Shown here piece by piece: positions 52,354 to 63,261 of a stretch of DNA of 64,000 nucleotides. Position 1 is the first letter of the stretch. Every line of letters starts with the position of its first letter. The stretch lies in the NCBI RefSeq assembly GCF_017876545.1, contig NZ_JAGIOD010000001.1, positions 2,356,001-2,420,000 on the forward strand, read 5' to 3'. This stretch comes from Brachybacterium sacelli (GTDB lineage: Bacteria > Actinomycetota > Actinomycetes > Actinomycetales > Dermabacteraceae). The position numbers were made by a program, and so were the translations under genes. The notes under the pieces were generated by a model. It saw only the letters and a program-made list of their open reading frames with translations, made no database searches and was not told the origin of the DNA.

Positions 52354-53293
52354 TGCCCGTACCCTGCGCCCCCGCGACGAGCACTTCGTCGCCCCGCTGG
52401 AGGAGACCCAGCTGCAGGCGGTCGACGCCGTCGACACGACGACCACCCCGCGCTCGATGTGGGGGGAGGCGCTGCACAACCTGCTGCGCAATCCCGTCTT
52501 CATCATCTCCGGCCTGCTGATCCTGCTGGTGCTGTTCGTCGCGGCCTTCCCCAGCCTGCTCGCCCACCAGGATCCTCGGTACGCCCAGCTGACCGACGCC
52601 AGCCAGCCCCCGGGGGACGGGCATCTGCTCGGCACCACCCGACTCGGCTACGACGTGTACGCCCGCGTCATCTACGGCGCTCGCACCTCGGTGGTCGTCG
52701 GGTTCTTCACGATGATCCTGTCGACCCTGATCGGCTGCGTGCTGGGTGCGGTCGCGGGCTATCTCGGCGGGATCGTCGACGCCATCTTCTCCCGCATCAC
52801 AGACATGTTCTTCGCCATCCCCCTGATCCTGGGCGCGATCGTGATCGGCAACCGCGTGGACGTCACCGTCTGGGTGGTGGTGCTGGTGCTGGGCGTCTTC
52901 GGATGGACGAACGTCGCCCGCATCATGCGCGGCTCCGTGATCTCCGTGAAGAACCAGGACTTCGTGACCGCCTCGACCGCGCTCGGGGCCAGCAGCTTCA
53001 CGAACCTGGTCAAGCACGTCGTGCCCAATGCGATCGCCCCGGTGATCGTCACCGCGACCGTGAACCTCGGCGTGTTCATCGTCGCCGAGGCCACCTTGAC
53101 CTTCCTCGGCGTGGGTCTGCCGTCCTCCGCGGTCTCCTGGGGCGGGGACATCTCCGATGCCCAGAGCGCCCTGCGCACCCAGCCCATGATGCTCTTCTAC
53201 CCGTCCGTCGCCCTCGCGATCACCGTGCTGAGCTTCATCATGCTCGGTGACGCGGCCCGCGACGCCCTCGACCCGAAGGCGAAGAAGCGATGA
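52343..53293 (+). CDS. oppC: Oligopeptide ABC transporter permease, OppC/DppC type
   Basis: Second membrane subunit. The 316 residues have the cytoplasmic N-terminus of about 50, first helix (FIISGLLILLVLFVAAF), LLGTTRLGYDVYARVIYGARTSV motif and the EAA loop with ASTALGASSFTNLVKHVVPN, followed by LGVGLPSSAVSWG. It overlaps oppB by 11 nt and oppDF by 4 nt, so translation is coupled. Confidence 0.93.
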   Translation: MPSDARTLRPRDEHFVAPLEETQLQAVDAVDTTTTPRSMWGEALHNLLRNPVFIISGLLILLVLFVAAFPSLLAHQDPRYAQLTDASQPPGDGHLLGTTRLGYDVYARVIYGARTSVVVGFFTMILSTLIGCVLGAVAGYLGGIVDAIFSRITDMFFAIPLILGAIVIGNRVDVTVWVVVLVLGVFGWTNVARIMRGSVISVKNQDFVTASTALGASSFTNLVKHVVPNAIAPVIVTATVNLGVFIVAEATLTFLGVGLPSSAVSWGGDISDAQSALRTQPMMLFYPSVALAITVLSFIMLGDAARDALDPKAKKR

Positions 53294-55080
53294 CCGCCAC
53301 CTCCCAGAACCATCCGCTGCTGGAGATCGAGGACCTGGAGATCACCTTCAGCACCTCCTCGGGCCCGGTCCAGGGGGTTCGTTCCGCCAACCTCTCGGTG
53401 TACCCGGGCGAGACGGTCGCGATCGTCGGCGAGTCCGGGTCCGGCAAGTCCACCACCGCCATGAGCGTCGCCCGGCTGCTGCCGCCGAACGGGACGATCA
53501 CCCGCGGCTCGATCCGCTTCGAGGGCCGGGACATCACCTCCGTCCCCACCCGGGAGATCATGGCCCTGCGCGGGAACGAGATCGGCCTGGTCCCGCAGGA
53601 CCCGATGAGCAACCTGAACCCGCTGTGGAAGGTCGGCTCGCAGATCAAGGAGGCCCTTGCCGCCAACGACATGGCGAAGGGTTCCGAGGCGTCCCGTCGT
53701 GCGGTGGAGCTGCTCGAGGAGGCCGGGCTGCCGGACGCCGAGCGGCGCGCCAACCAGTACCCGCACGAGTACTCCGGCGGTATGAAGCAGCGTGCGCTGA
53801 TCGCGATGGGCCTGGCCGCGCGCCCGAAGCTGCTGGTCGCGGACGAGCCGACCTCGGCGCTCGACGTCACCGTGCAGCAGCAGATCCTCGACCACCTCGA
53901 CTCCCTGACCGCCGAGCTCGGCGCCGCGGTGCTGCTGATCACCCATGACCTCGGCCTGGCCGCCGAGCGGGCCCAGCATCTGGTCGTCATGTACAAGGGG
54001 CGAGTCGTCGAGGCGGGGCCGGCGCTCGAGCTGCTGCAGGACCCGCAGCACCCGTACACGAAGCGACTCATCGCCGCCGCCCCGTCGCTGGCCTCCCGCC
54101 GTCTCGTCTCCGGCGGCGAGGGCGAAAAGGAGGCCTCTGCCTCGAGCGAGGCAGGGACCGGTGCCTCCGACGACGTGGTGATCAGCGTCCGGAACCTCAC
54201 CAAGGAGTTCCCGATCCGCGGCAGTGTGCCCTGGCGCTCCACGCCGTTCCTCGCCGTCGACGACGTCTCCTTCGATCTCGTCCGCGGCACCACCACGGCG
54301 ATCGTGGGCGAGTCGGGGTCGGGCAAGTCCACGGTCGCGCAGATGGTCCTCAAGCTGCTGCCGCCCACCCGCGGCACCGTGCGGTACGACGGCGAGGAGA
54401 TCACGGACATCCGCGGCGCCGCGCTGAAGCGTCTGCGCCGACGTGTCCAGCCGATCTTCCAGAACCCCTACGGGACGCTGGACCCGATGTACTCGATCTT
54501 CAGCACCATCGAGGAACCGCTGCGTCTGCACGGCATCGGGGATGCCAAGAGCCGGGAGGCGAAGGTCCGGGACCTGCTCGACAAGGTCGCCCTGCCCTCG
54601 GCGATGATGCGCCGGTACCCCAACGAGCTCTCGGGCGGCCAGCGCCAGCGCATCGCCATCGCGCGGGCCCTGGCCCTGGATCCCGAGGTCGTGATCTGCG
54701 ACGAGGCGGTCTCCGCGCTCGACGTGCTGGTCCAGGCGCAGGTCCTCGAGCTGCTCAACGACCTGCAGTCCGAGCTGGGGCTGTCCTACCTCTTCATCAC
54801 CCACGACCTCGCGGTGGTGCGTCAGATCGCCGACCGCACCCTGGTGATGGACAAGGGGAAGGTCGTCGAGCAGGGCACCACCGACGAGGTGTTCCATGCT
54901 CCGCAGCAGGACTACACCAAGCGTCTGCTGGCTGCGATCCCCGGCGGCTCCATCCCGCTGGCTGGCTCGGAGACCATCGACGTCGAGGCGCCCGAGGCGC
55001 CCGTGGAGGAGGAGGTCGGGGGCCCCGCCGGAGGAGATGACGGCGTCGTCGACCCGTTCTCCGGGGCCGGGCACGTCTGA
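53290..55080 (+). CDS. Fused double ATPase of oligopeptide ABC transporter (OppD-OppF)
   Basis: One polypeptide of 596 residues carries both nucleotide-binding domains that drive peptide import. Each half has Walker A GESGSGKST (near residues 48 and 340), a signature motif (YSGGMKQR; LSGGQRQR) and Walker B (VADEPTSALD; CDEAVSALD). The oligopeptide-specific C-terminal extension of about 45 residues follows the first domain. Fusion of OppD and OppF is common in actinobacteria. A hairpin 20 nt after the stop ends the operon. Confidence 0.93.
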   Translation: MTATSQNHPLLEIEDLEITFSTSSGPVQGVRSANLSVYPGETVAIVGESGSGKSTTAMSVARLLPPNGTITRGSIRFEGRDITSVPTREIMALRGNEIGLVPQDPMSNLNPLWKVGSQIKEALAANDMAKGSEASRRAVELLEEAGLPDAERRANQYPHEYSGGMKQRALIAMGLAARPKLLVADEPTSALDVTVQQQILDHLDSLTAELGAAVLLITHDLGLAAERAQHLVVMYKGRVVEAGPALELLQDPQHPYTKRLIAAAPSLASRRLVSGGEGEKEASASSEAGTGASDDVVISVRNLTKEFPIRGSVPWRSTPFLAVDDVSFDLVRGTTTAIVGESGSGKSTVAQMVLKLLPPTRGTVRYDGEEITDIRGAALKRLRRRVQPIFQNPYGTLDPMYSIFSTIEEPLRLHGIGDAKSREAKVRDLLDKVALPSAMMRRYPNELSGGQRQRIAIARALALDPEVVICDEAVSALDVLVQAQVLELLNDLQSELGLSYLFITHDLAVVRQIADRTLVMDKGKVVEQGTTDEVFHAPQQDYTKRLLAAIPGGSIPLAGSETIDVEAPEAPVEEEVGGPAGGDDGVVDPFSGAGHV

Positions 55081-55100
55081 GACCTCGCCCGAACACTCCC

Positions 55101-55139
55101 GGCCGCCGGTGGGGGCGTCGAACATCTCACCGGCGGGCC
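55101..55139 (+). terminator. Hairpin after the peptide transporter operon
   Basis: GGCCGCCGGTG (55101-55111) pairs with CACCGGCGGGCC (55128-55139) with one bulged G. It begins 20 nt after the operon stop and before the typA promoter. Confidence 0.45.
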
Positions 55140-55140
55140 G

Positions 55141-55169
55141 CTGACCGACGCGGCCGGGACGGATAGACT
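55141..55169 (+). promoter_or_regulatory. Predicted typA promoter
   Basis: CTGACC (55141-55146), a 17-nt spacer and TAGACT (55164-55169) give a good -35/-10 pair, like that of miaA. The start would be near 55176, with a leader of about 85 nt. Confidence 0.55.
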
Positions 55170-55259
55170 CAGCGAGGCCCTGGAGCGGGCCGCACCCCCG
55201 TGCGGCCGGGCGCTGCTCGGTCCATGACCCGCCGCGCAACCTGAAACGAGCACCTGCGT

Positions 55260-57182
<1,923 letters not shown>

Positions 57183-57186
57183 TCTC

Positions 57187-57618
57187 GTGACGGACACGCG
57201 CCGTCGTCCGGCCACGGTCGAGACGACCTCCCTGAGCGCCCGGATCACCCAGGGCGTCATGGCGGTCGTGCTGGCCGTGATCTCGGTGCTGCTGATGCTC
57301 ACCACCCACCGGATGCAGGTGGCTCTCGGCGGCGTCGATCTCCCCGTCGGCCCGGTCTTCGGCGGCGCGTTCCAGATCGTCACCTGCGTGTTCCTCTACT
57401 CGGCGACCGGCTCCCGGCTGCCCCTGGTGGTGGTCGGGTCCCTGTGGGGGCTGATCGCCCTCCCGTTCCTGGGCCACGGCGCCGGCGGCGGCGTGCTGAT
57501 GCCCGCCGAGATCGCCGGTCGGCTCCAGCTCGGCGGCTGGATCGTGCAGGGTCTCGGGGTCGGCATCCCCTTCGTGGCGGTGCTGGTCATCACCCTGTGG
57601 CGGCGTCGGCGACCATGA
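57187..57618 (+). CDS. Small membrane protein (possibly DUF6113)
   Basis: A 143-residue protein with about four membrane helices and a basic C-terminus. I cannot assign a function. Composition and position upstream of fdxA-dapC recall the DUF6113 proteins of actinobacteria, but the match is tentative. The GTG at 57187 is just after the typA stop. It overlaps the next gene by 4 nt, so the two are probably co-translated. Codon use is ordinary. Confidence 0.7.
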   Translation: MTDTRRRPATVETTSLSARITQGVMAVVLAVISVLLMLTTHRMQVALGGVDLPVGPVFGGAFQIVTCVFLYSATGSRLPLVVVGSLWGLIALPFLGHGAGGGVLMPAEIAGRLQLGGWIVQGLGVGIPFVAVLVITLWRRRRP

Positions 57619-58196
57619 GCTCCGCGACGCGGCCCGAGTGGGCGACGATCCCGAATCTGGTCACCCTCGCCCGCTTCGCCCTGCTCGCCCCGGTCTGCGT
57701 GCTGCTGTGGGACGGCCCGGGCACCCTCGCCGTCGTCCTGCTGCTGGTGTGGGCGAGCACCGACTGGGTCGACGGGATGCTGGCCCGCGCCCTGGACCAG
57801 CGCAGCCGGGCCGGGGAGATCCTCGACCCGATCGCGGACCGGCTGGGGCTCGCGGCGATCGCGGCGACCCTCGCCCTGGCGGACCTGCTGCCGTGGGCGG
57901 CGCTCGTGGTCATCGTCGTCGTCGACCTCGCCACCGTCGTCCTGGCCACCGGTGCCGCGCTCGGCGGCCGCATCGAGGTCTCCTTCCTCGGGAAGGTGCG
58001 CACCGCTGTGCTCATGACCTCGGTGTTCCTGCTGGTCGCGACCGCGGCCTGGGCGCCGGACCTGGTGGGCGCCGGGCGGGTGCTGGTGTGGATCGCGGTG
58101 GGACTGCACGTGCTCTCGGGCGCGGACTACATCCTCAGGGCGTCTCGCGCACCGCGCGCCGCGTCGGCGGGGGAGGGACCTCCTTCGCGGCGATGA
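57615..58196 (+). CDS. CDP-alcohol phosphatidyltransferase family protein
   Basis: Membrane enzyme that transfers a phosphatidyl group from CDP-diacylglycerol to an alcohol. The 193 residues carry the complete active-site pattern: D-W-V-D-G-x2-A-R, then G-E-I-L-D-P-x2-D, and several membrane helices. It is the PgsA/cardiolipin-synthase-like size class; the acceptor is not determined. Its 3' end overlaps the opposing small gene by 62 nt. Confidence 0.87.
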   Translation: MSSATRPEWATIPNLVTLARFALLAPVCVLLWDGPGTLAVVLLLVWASTDWVDGMLARALDQRSRAGEILDPIADRLGLAAIAATLALADLLPWAALVVIVVVDLATVVLATGAALGGRIEVSFLGKVRTAVLMTSVFLLVATAAWAPDLVGAGRVLVWIAVGLHVLSGADYILRASRAPRAASAGEGPPSRR

Positions 58197-58407
58197 CCAG
58201 CATCCGCGGGACGCGCACCTGGCCCCGTCGAGTCATCACGCACAGCTCGGCCTCGTCGACGGACTGGATCGTGCCCAGCGCATCGGTCATCGATTCACCG
58301 TGCGGCGAGGTCTCGCGGTCGATCGCATAGCGCAGCACCACCCGGTTGCCGACCTGGAGGAACCGAGCCCACCCGGCACGCTGCCGGTGTCCGTCGCGCA
58401 TCGTCAT
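58135..58407 (-). CDS. Small SH3-like domain protein (Rv0428c N-terminal type)
   Basis: A 90-residue protein resembling only the N-terminal SH3-like domain of the Rv0428c-type acetyltransferases: GNRVVLRYAIDRE, MTDALGTIQSVD, VMTRRGQVRVPRMLVIAAKEVPPPP. The GNAT catalytic domain is absent. The ATG at 58407 is supported by a leaderless promoter. It is convergent with and overlaps the CDP-alcohol transferase gene, and divergent from fdxA. It may be a functional single-domain protein or a remnant. Confidence 0.65.
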   Translation of the reverse strand: MTMRDGHRQRAGWARFLQVGNRVVLRYAIDRETSPHGESMTDALGTIQSVDEAELCVMTRRGQVRVPRMLVIAAKEVPPPPTRRAVRETP

Positions 58408-58419
58408 GCATCGAGGCTA
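58407..58419 (-). promoter_or_regulatory. Predicted leaderless promoter of the SH3-like gene
   Basis: On the minus strand TAGCCT (58419-58414) is followed by CGATGC and the ATG at 58407. Confidence 0.5.
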
Positions 58420-58535
58420 TCCCCGGGCGGGGTGTTCCTCGCGTCACGTCCGCTGCGCGGGCCCGTCCAGGGCGGCCCGGTCAGCGCAGGGGATGAGAGG
58501 ATGGGCATGTCTCCCCGGTCGGAAGGAAGCTGCCC

Positions 58536-58865
58536 ATGACGTACGTCATCGCTCTGCCCTGTGTCGACGTGAAGGATCGTGCCTGCGTGGACGAGTGCCC
58601 CGTGGATTGCATCTACGAGGGCGGCCGGATGCTGTACATCCAACCCGACGAATGCGTGGACTGCGGTGCCTGCGAGCCCGTCTGCCCCGTCGAGGCGATC
58701 TTCTACGAGGACGACACCCCGGACCAGTGGGCCGAGTACTACCAGGCCAACGTCGAGTTCTTCGACGATCTGGGAGCGCCTGGCGGCGCCGCCAAGATGG
58801 GCGTGATCGAGAAGGACCACCCGATCATCGAGGCCCTGCCGATCCAGCCCAACCCCCTGGACTGA
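58536..58865 (+). CDS. fdxA: 7Fe ferredoxin FdxA
   Basis: Low-potential electron carrier with one [3Fe-4S] and one [4Fe-4S] cluster. The 109 residues start with MTYVIALPCVDVKDRACVDECP, and the second cysteine set is CVDCGACEPVCPVEAI; the C-terminal part is the usual FdxA extension. AAGGAAG lies upstream of the ATG. dapC follows 3 nt after its stop, the conserved fdxA-dapC order of actinobacteria. Confidence 0.95.
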   Translation: MTYVIALPCVDVKDRACVDECPVDCIYEGGRMLYIQPDECVDCGACEPVCPVEAIFYEDDTPDQWAEYYQANVEFFDDLGAPGGAAKMGVIEKDHPIIEALPIQPNPLD

Positions 58866-58868
58866 GCC

Positions 58869-60035
58869 ATGTCCGTCACCTCCGTTCCCGCGGCGCGGCG
58901 CGGCCTCGCCGCCCGTCTCCCCGCCTTCCCCTGGGACGCCCTCACGACGGCGAAGCAGCGCGCCGCCGCGCATGAGGGCGGCATCGTCGACCTCTCCGTC
59001 GGCACGCCCGTCGACCCGACGCCGGCCTCCGTCCAGGCGGCCCTCGCCGCCGCAGCGGACCGCCCCGGCTACCCGACCACCGTCGGCACCCCGGCGCTGC
59101 GCGAGGCCCTGGTCGACTTCGTCGGCCGCCACCGCGCCGCTCCCGCCGAGCTCGACGTCGACGGGGTGCTGCCGACGGTCGGCTCCAAGGAGCTCGTCGC
59201 CCACCTGCCCTTCCAGCTCGGCATCGGGGCGAGCGAGGCCGTCGCCTTCCCCGCCATCGCCTACCCGACCTATGACATCGGCGCGCGGTTCGTCGGCGCC
59301 GAGACGCTGAGGCTGGACATGGCCGAGCTCGCGGTGCACGGTGACGCAGCCCTGCCCGATGCGGCCACCGCCTCCCGTCTGCGCCTGCTGTGGCTGAACT
59401 CTCCGTCGAACCCCACCGGCGAGGTGCTGGGGGTCGGCCAGATGGCCGCGATCGTCGCCTGGGCCCGCCGACGCGGCATCGTCGTCGCCTCCGACGAGTG
59501 CTACGCGCTGCTGCCGTGGACCGTGGACGAGGTCCCCTCCGTGCTGGATCCGCGGGTGAACGGCGGCTCGCTGGAGGGCGTGCTGTGCGTGTACTCGCTG
59601 TCCAAGCAGTCCAATCTCGCCGGCTACCGGGCGGCTTTCGTCGCCGGTGACCCGGCGCTGGTGGGAGAGCTGCTGGCCGTGCGCAAGCAGGCCGGGATGA
59701 TGCTCCCCGCCCCCGTCCAGGAGGCGATGACGACCGCGCTCGGGGACGATGAGGCGGCCGCCGCTCAGCGCGAGGTCTACCGTTCCCGCCGGGCCGTGCT
59801 GGAGCCGGCCCTGCGCGCGGCCGGGGGCACGATCCACGGTTCCCAGGCCGGCCTGTATCTCTGGACCGGCTTCGACGAGGAGGCGATGACCACGGTCGAT
59901 CGTCTCGCCGACCTCGGGATCCTGGTCGCTCCCGGGATGTTCTATGGTGAGGGGGGCGGGAATGTCGTCCGCGTCGCCCTCACCGCGACCGACGAGCGGA
60001 TCACCGCCGCCGCCCGGCGCCTTCAGCGCCCCTGA
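58869..60035 (+). CDS. dapC: Succinyldiaminopimelate transaminase
   Basis: PLP-dependent class I/II aminotransferase that forms N-succinyl-LL-diaminopimelate in the DAP/lysine pathway. The 388 residues show GYPTTVGTPALREALVDF, NSPSNPTGEVL, SDECYALL and the PLP-lysine motif YSLSKQSNLAGYR, all as in actinobacterial DapC. It follows fdxA directly. With dapF it supplies meso-DAP to MurE. Confidence 0.92.
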   Translation: MSVTSVPAARRGLAARLPAFPWDALTTAKQRAAAHEGGIVDLSVGTPVDPTPASVQAALAAAADRPGYPTTVGTPALREALVDFVGRHRAAPAELDVDGVLPTVGSKELVAHLPFQLGIGASEAVAFPAIAYPTYDIGARFVGAETLRLDMAELAVHGDAALPDAATASRLRLLWLNSPSNPTGEVLGVGQMAAIVAWARRRGIVVASDECYALLPWTVDEVPSVLDPRVNGGSLEGVLCVYSLSKQSNLAGYRAAFVAGDPALVGELLAVRKQAGMMLPAPVQEAMTTALGDDEAAAAQREVYRSRRAVLEPALRAAGGTIHGSQAGLYLWTGFDEEAMTTVDRLADLGILVAPGMFYGEGGGNVVRVALTATDERITAAARRLQRP

Positions 60036-60087
60036 GACCGCGCCCCGAGCGCACCCACCGATCCGAACACTGCACAACGGAGAGCCC

Positions 60088-61485
60088 ATGGATCACGCGA
60101 CGTCGTCTGCACAGCTCACGGTCGGGGAGAAGTCCCTCGACCTCCCGATCGTCCCCGCCGTCGAGGGCAACTCCGGCATCTCGATCGGACCGCTGCGCAA
60201 GGAGACCGGTGAGGTCACCTACGACCCCGGCTTCATGAACACCGCGAACTCGAAGTCCGCGATCACCTACATCGACGGCGAGGCGGGCATCCTGCGCTAC
60301 CGCGGGTATCCGATCGAGCAGCTGGCGGAGAAGTCCTCCTTCCTCGAGGTCAGCTACCTGCTGATCAACGGCGAGCTGCCCACCAAGGGTCAGCTGGAGA
60401 ACTTCGAGGCCCAGGTCGAGCGGCGCACCCTGCTGGACGAGCGCTTCAAGCGCATGTTCGACGGCTACCCGCGCGACGCCCACCCGATGGCGGTGCTGCA
60501 GGCCGGGGTCTCGGGACTATCGACCTTCTACCAGGACTCCCTGGACCCCTTCGACCTGGAGCAGACCCGGCTGTCGACCGTGCGCCTGCTGGCGAAGGTG
60601 CCGACGATGGCCGCCTACGCCCATCGCATCGCCCAGGGGCACGCGCTGCTGTACCCCGACAACCGCCTCTCGCTGATCGAGAACTTCCTGCGGCTGACCT
60701 TCGGCTTCCCGGTCGAGGAGTACGTGGCGGACCCGGTCGTCGTCCGCGCCATGGAGCAGCTCCTGATCCTCCATGCCGACCACGAGCAGAACTGCTCCAC
60801 CTCTGCGGTGCGTCTGGTCGGCTCCGCCCAGGCGAACCTGTTCACCTCGATCTCCGCGGGCATCGGCGCCCTGTCGGGGCCCGCCCACGGCGGCGCCAAC
60901 GCGGCCGTCATGGAGATGCTCGACGAGATCAAGGCCCGGGACCTCGACCCGAAGGCCTTCATGGAGAAGGTGAAGAACAAGGAGGACGGCATCCGCCTGA
61001 TGGGCTTCGGCCACCGGGTCTACAAGAACTACGATCCGCGGGCGAAGTTCGTCAAGAAGATCGCCGACGACGTCCTCGAGCGCCTCGGGGTGCACGACGA
61101 GCGGCTCGAGCTGGCCATGGAGCTCGAGGAGATCGCCCTGAAGGACGACTACTTCGTCGAGCGCAAGCTCTACCCGAACGTCGACTTCTACACCGGGTTG
61201 ATCTACAAGGCGATCGGCTTCCCCACGCACATGTTCACCGTGCTGTTCGCCATCGGCCGTCTGCCGGGCTGGATCGCGCAGTGGCAGGAGATGGTCCACG
61301 ACCCGGAGACGAAGATCGGCCGTCCGCGGCAGATCTACACCGGTCATGCCGAGCGCGAGTACGTGCCGATGGAGACCCGGACCGGTACCACCGAGCTGCG
61401 GCTCGAGCAGCTCGCCTCCGAGCTCGAGGAGGAGCGTCGCGCGCACCAGGAGCAGCTCGCCAAGGAGCACCGCCTGGACCACTGA
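60088..61485 (+). CDS. gltA: Citrate synthase (type II)
   Basis: Condenses oxaloacetate and acetyl-CoA at the entry to the TCA cycle. The 465 residues contain the SAITYIDGEAGILRYRGYPIEQLA start of the core, catalytic histidines in GPAHGGANAAV and GFGHRVYKNYDPR, and the catalytic aspartate in VDFYTGLIY. The N-terminal beta domain (residues 1-50) marks the large, NADH-sensitive bacterial type. GGAG lies before the ATG at 60088. An extra charged helix of about 30 residues ends the protein. Confidence 0.96.
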   Translation: MDHATSSAQLTVGEKSLDLPIVPAVEGNSGISIGPLRKETGEVTYDPGFMNTANSKSAITYIDGEAGILRYRGYPIEQLAEKSSFLEVSYLLINGELPTKGQLENFEAQVERRTLLDERFKRMFDGYPRDAHPMAVLQAGVSGLSTFYQDSLDPFDLEQTRLSTVRLLAKVPTMAAYAHRIAQGHALLYPDNRLSLIENFLRLTFGFPVEEYVADPVVVRAMEQLLILHADHEQNCSTSAVRLVGSAQANLFTSISAGIGALSGPAHGGANAAVMEMLDEIKARDLDPKAFMEKVKNKEDGIRLMGFGHRVYKNYDPRAKFVKKIADDVLERLGVHDERLELAMELEEIALKDDYFVERKLYPNVDFYTGLIYKAIGFPTHMFTVLFAIGRLPGWIAQWQEMVHDPETKIGRPRQIYTGHAEREYVPMETRTGTTELRLEQLASELEEERRAHQEQLAKEHRLDH

Positions 61486-61493
61486 GCACCGCG

Positions 61494-61913
61494 TCACCGA
61501 CCTCGTAGCCATGCGGTGGCGGCAGAGGTGTACATCGAGGCGGTCGCGATGAGCACCGCAGCGATGTGGAGCAGGCGCACGGTGAGGAACTCCAGCGCGG
61601 GCAGCTGACCGGCGAGTGCCTCGAGGGTCAGCGGCACCGCGAGCGAAGCGAGGCCGAGGAGGGACAGCAGGACGGTCAGCACCGTCCTGGCCCAACGGCG
61701 TCCTCCTCGCAGCGCGAGGACGAGCAGGCTCGCGCCCAGGTAGAGGGCGACGCGCGACAGGAGGGCGGGCAGCAGGTCCGGGACCGTCGCTCCGGCGGTG
61801 ACCTCGGCGGTCAGCGAGAGTGCTGTCTCGAAGATTCCGGCGGCGATCGCCACGGACCAGGCGAGCAGGGACAGTCGTAGGGACTGCGGCGCGAGGGGGC
61901 GCGGAGCGTTCAT
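61494..61913 (-). CDS. Uncharacterised membrane protein
   Basis: A 139-residue hydrophobic protein with four predicted membrane helices and a basic loop (RGGRRWAR) between the second and third. No family recognised. The ATG at 61913 is preferred because GGAGGAG lies about 10 nt upstream; the ATG at 61922 is too close to that site. It is convergent with gltA (8-nt gap). Confidence 0.7.
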   Translation of the reverse strand: MNAPRPLAPQSLRLSLLAWSVAIAAGIFETALSLTAEVTAGATVPDLLPALLSRVALYLGASLLVLALRGGRRWARTVLTVLLSLLGLASLAVPLTLEALAGQLPALEFLTVRLLHIAAVLIATASMYTSAATAWLRGR

Positions 61914-61946
61914 GCCGCCCATGCTCCTCCGCGCAGGGGGCAGTGC

Positions 61947-62387
61947 TTACGAGGCGGCCGTCGGCAGCGGCTCTCCCGGGTAGGTGCCGACGGACCAGAG
62001 GTTTCCCTCCGGGTCCCGCACCGCGAACTCGCGGCTGCCGTAGGGCGTGCCCTCCAGCGGCATCACCACGTCGGCCTGCTGCTCCAGGACCTGCTGGTAC
62101 AGGGCGTCGATGTCGCTGACCACGACGTAGGACCCGGCGCTGCCGGGCTCACGGGACCACGTCGAGTCCCCCGTATGGCTGCCGAGCATGACGCCGCCGC
62201 GGCCGTCGGGCCGGACCAGCTCGGCGTGGGCGACGCGGTCACCGTCGTCGTACCGGGCGGTGAGGACGAATCCGAGGACGTCGGTGAGGAAGCCGATGAG
62301 GCCGGCGGCGTCGCGGGCCTGCAGGGTGACGAAGACGGTGGGGTTGCGGTCGGTGCTCTGGGTGCTCGGGGCGCTGTGTTCAGTCAT
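61947..62387 (-). CDS. VOC (glyoxalase/bleomycin-resistance) family protein
   Basis: A 146-residue single vicinal-oxygen-chelate domain protein. Motifs are FVTLQARDAAGLIGFLTDVLGFVLTARY, HAELVRPDGRGGVMLGSH and REFAVRDPEGNLWSVGTYPGE, where the last contains the conserved Glu ligand region. It is of the PhnB/bleomycin-resistance-like subgroup without a known substrate. The start at 62387 overlaps the AraC gene by 8 nt; an ATG at 62396 is an alternative. Confidence 0.85.
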   Translation of the reverse strand: MTEHSAPSTQSTDRNPTVFVTLQARDAAGLIGFLTDVLGFVLTARYDDGDRVAHAELVRPDGRGGVMLGSHTGDSTWSREPGSAGSYVVVSDIDALYQQVLEQQADVVMPLEGTPYGSREFAVRDPEGNLWSVGTYPGEPLPTAAS

Positions 62388-63261
62388 GGTCCCCATCCTC
62401 GGTCCTCCGGTACGCGCCGTCTTGAATGTTTCGGAACTCCTCGTGGATCCACGCGCTCGGGCCGACCCCGGCGTACCGGGTGAACTCGCGGGTGAGGTGC
62501 GCCTGGTCGCTGAACCCGGCATCGGCGGCGATCCGGGAGAGGTCGGTGCGTCCGTGACGGCGCACCTGGCTCGCCAGGCAGGCCGTGGCGTTCTCGAAGC
62601 GCATCAGCCCGGCGACCTGCTTGGGGGAGCGTCCCAGCTCCTGGCGGAAGAGGGTGCCCAGATGACGGGAGCTGAGGCCCACAGTGGTGGCGACCTCCGC
62701 GACGGGCACCCGGCCACGTGAGCGTTCGAGGAGGTTCCAGGCCCCCAGCAGCTCCGGCCGCAACGACGGGTGACCGTGGCGGTCCTGGCGACGGATCAGC
62801 CTCTCCCTCACGAGGCGGAACCGCGCTCCCCAGTCCTCGCTCTCGCTCAGCTGCTGGTGCAGCTCGATCGCCCAGCGGCCGAGACGGTCCCGACCGTCGA
62901 AATCGCTCACGGGCAGTTCGGCGGCGGGAGCTCCGAGCACCGCGCGGGCGGCGAGCGGGTGCAGGGCGATCTGGACGCCGGCCTGGGTGCGGCGCTGCTT
63001 CACGTAGCTGGCGGCAGTGTGCAGACCGCCGATGATGACGGGGCAGGGGCGCACCTCCTCCAGCGCGGCCTCGGAGCCGGCGGCCTCCACCCCGTCGTCG
63101 AGCGCGAGGATGAAGGTCAGCCGGGACGACGGCAACCCGCGGTGGAGCTGCTCCGGGGCCGCGAGCGCACGGTAGCCGACCATCGACGTGATCCCGGGGG
63201 CGCTGCCCGGCGGGGCCGCGGCGACGTCCCAGACCGGCGGCTCGCGATCCTCCTCGCTCAT
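62380..63261 (-). CDS. AraC family transcriptional regulator
   Basis: A 293-residue regulator with an N-terminal sensor-like domain (about 1-150, DUF6597-like, with SMVGYRALAAPEQLHRGLPSSRLTFILAL) and a C-terminal double helix-turn-helix (VAEVATTVGLSSRHLGTLFRQELGRSPKQVAGLMR and the RIAADAGFSDQAHLTREFTRYAGVGPSAW motif). It overlaps the VOC gene, so both are probably co-expressed and the VOC gene is the likeliest partner. A leaderless promoter supports the start. Confidence 0.88.
   Translation of the reverse strand: MSEEDREPPVWDVAAAPPGSAPGITSMVGYRALAAPEQLHRGLPSSRLTFILALDDGVEAAGSEAALEEVRPCPVIIGGLHTAASYVKQRRTQAGVQIALHPLAARAVLGAPAAELPVSDFDGRDRLGRWAIELHQQLSESEDWGARFRLVRERLIRRQDRHGHPSLRPELLGAWNLLERSRGRVPVAEVATTVGLSSRHLGTLFRQELGRSPKQVAGLMRFENATACLASQVRRHGRTDLSRIAADAGFSDQAHLTREFTRYAGVGPSAWIHEEFRNIQDGAYRRTEDGDHD

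Noticed and set aside
61914..61922. ATG at 61922 as start of the small membrane protein
   Set aside because: It lies 1-2 nt from the GGAGGAG, too close for initiation; the ATG at 61913 is better spaced.
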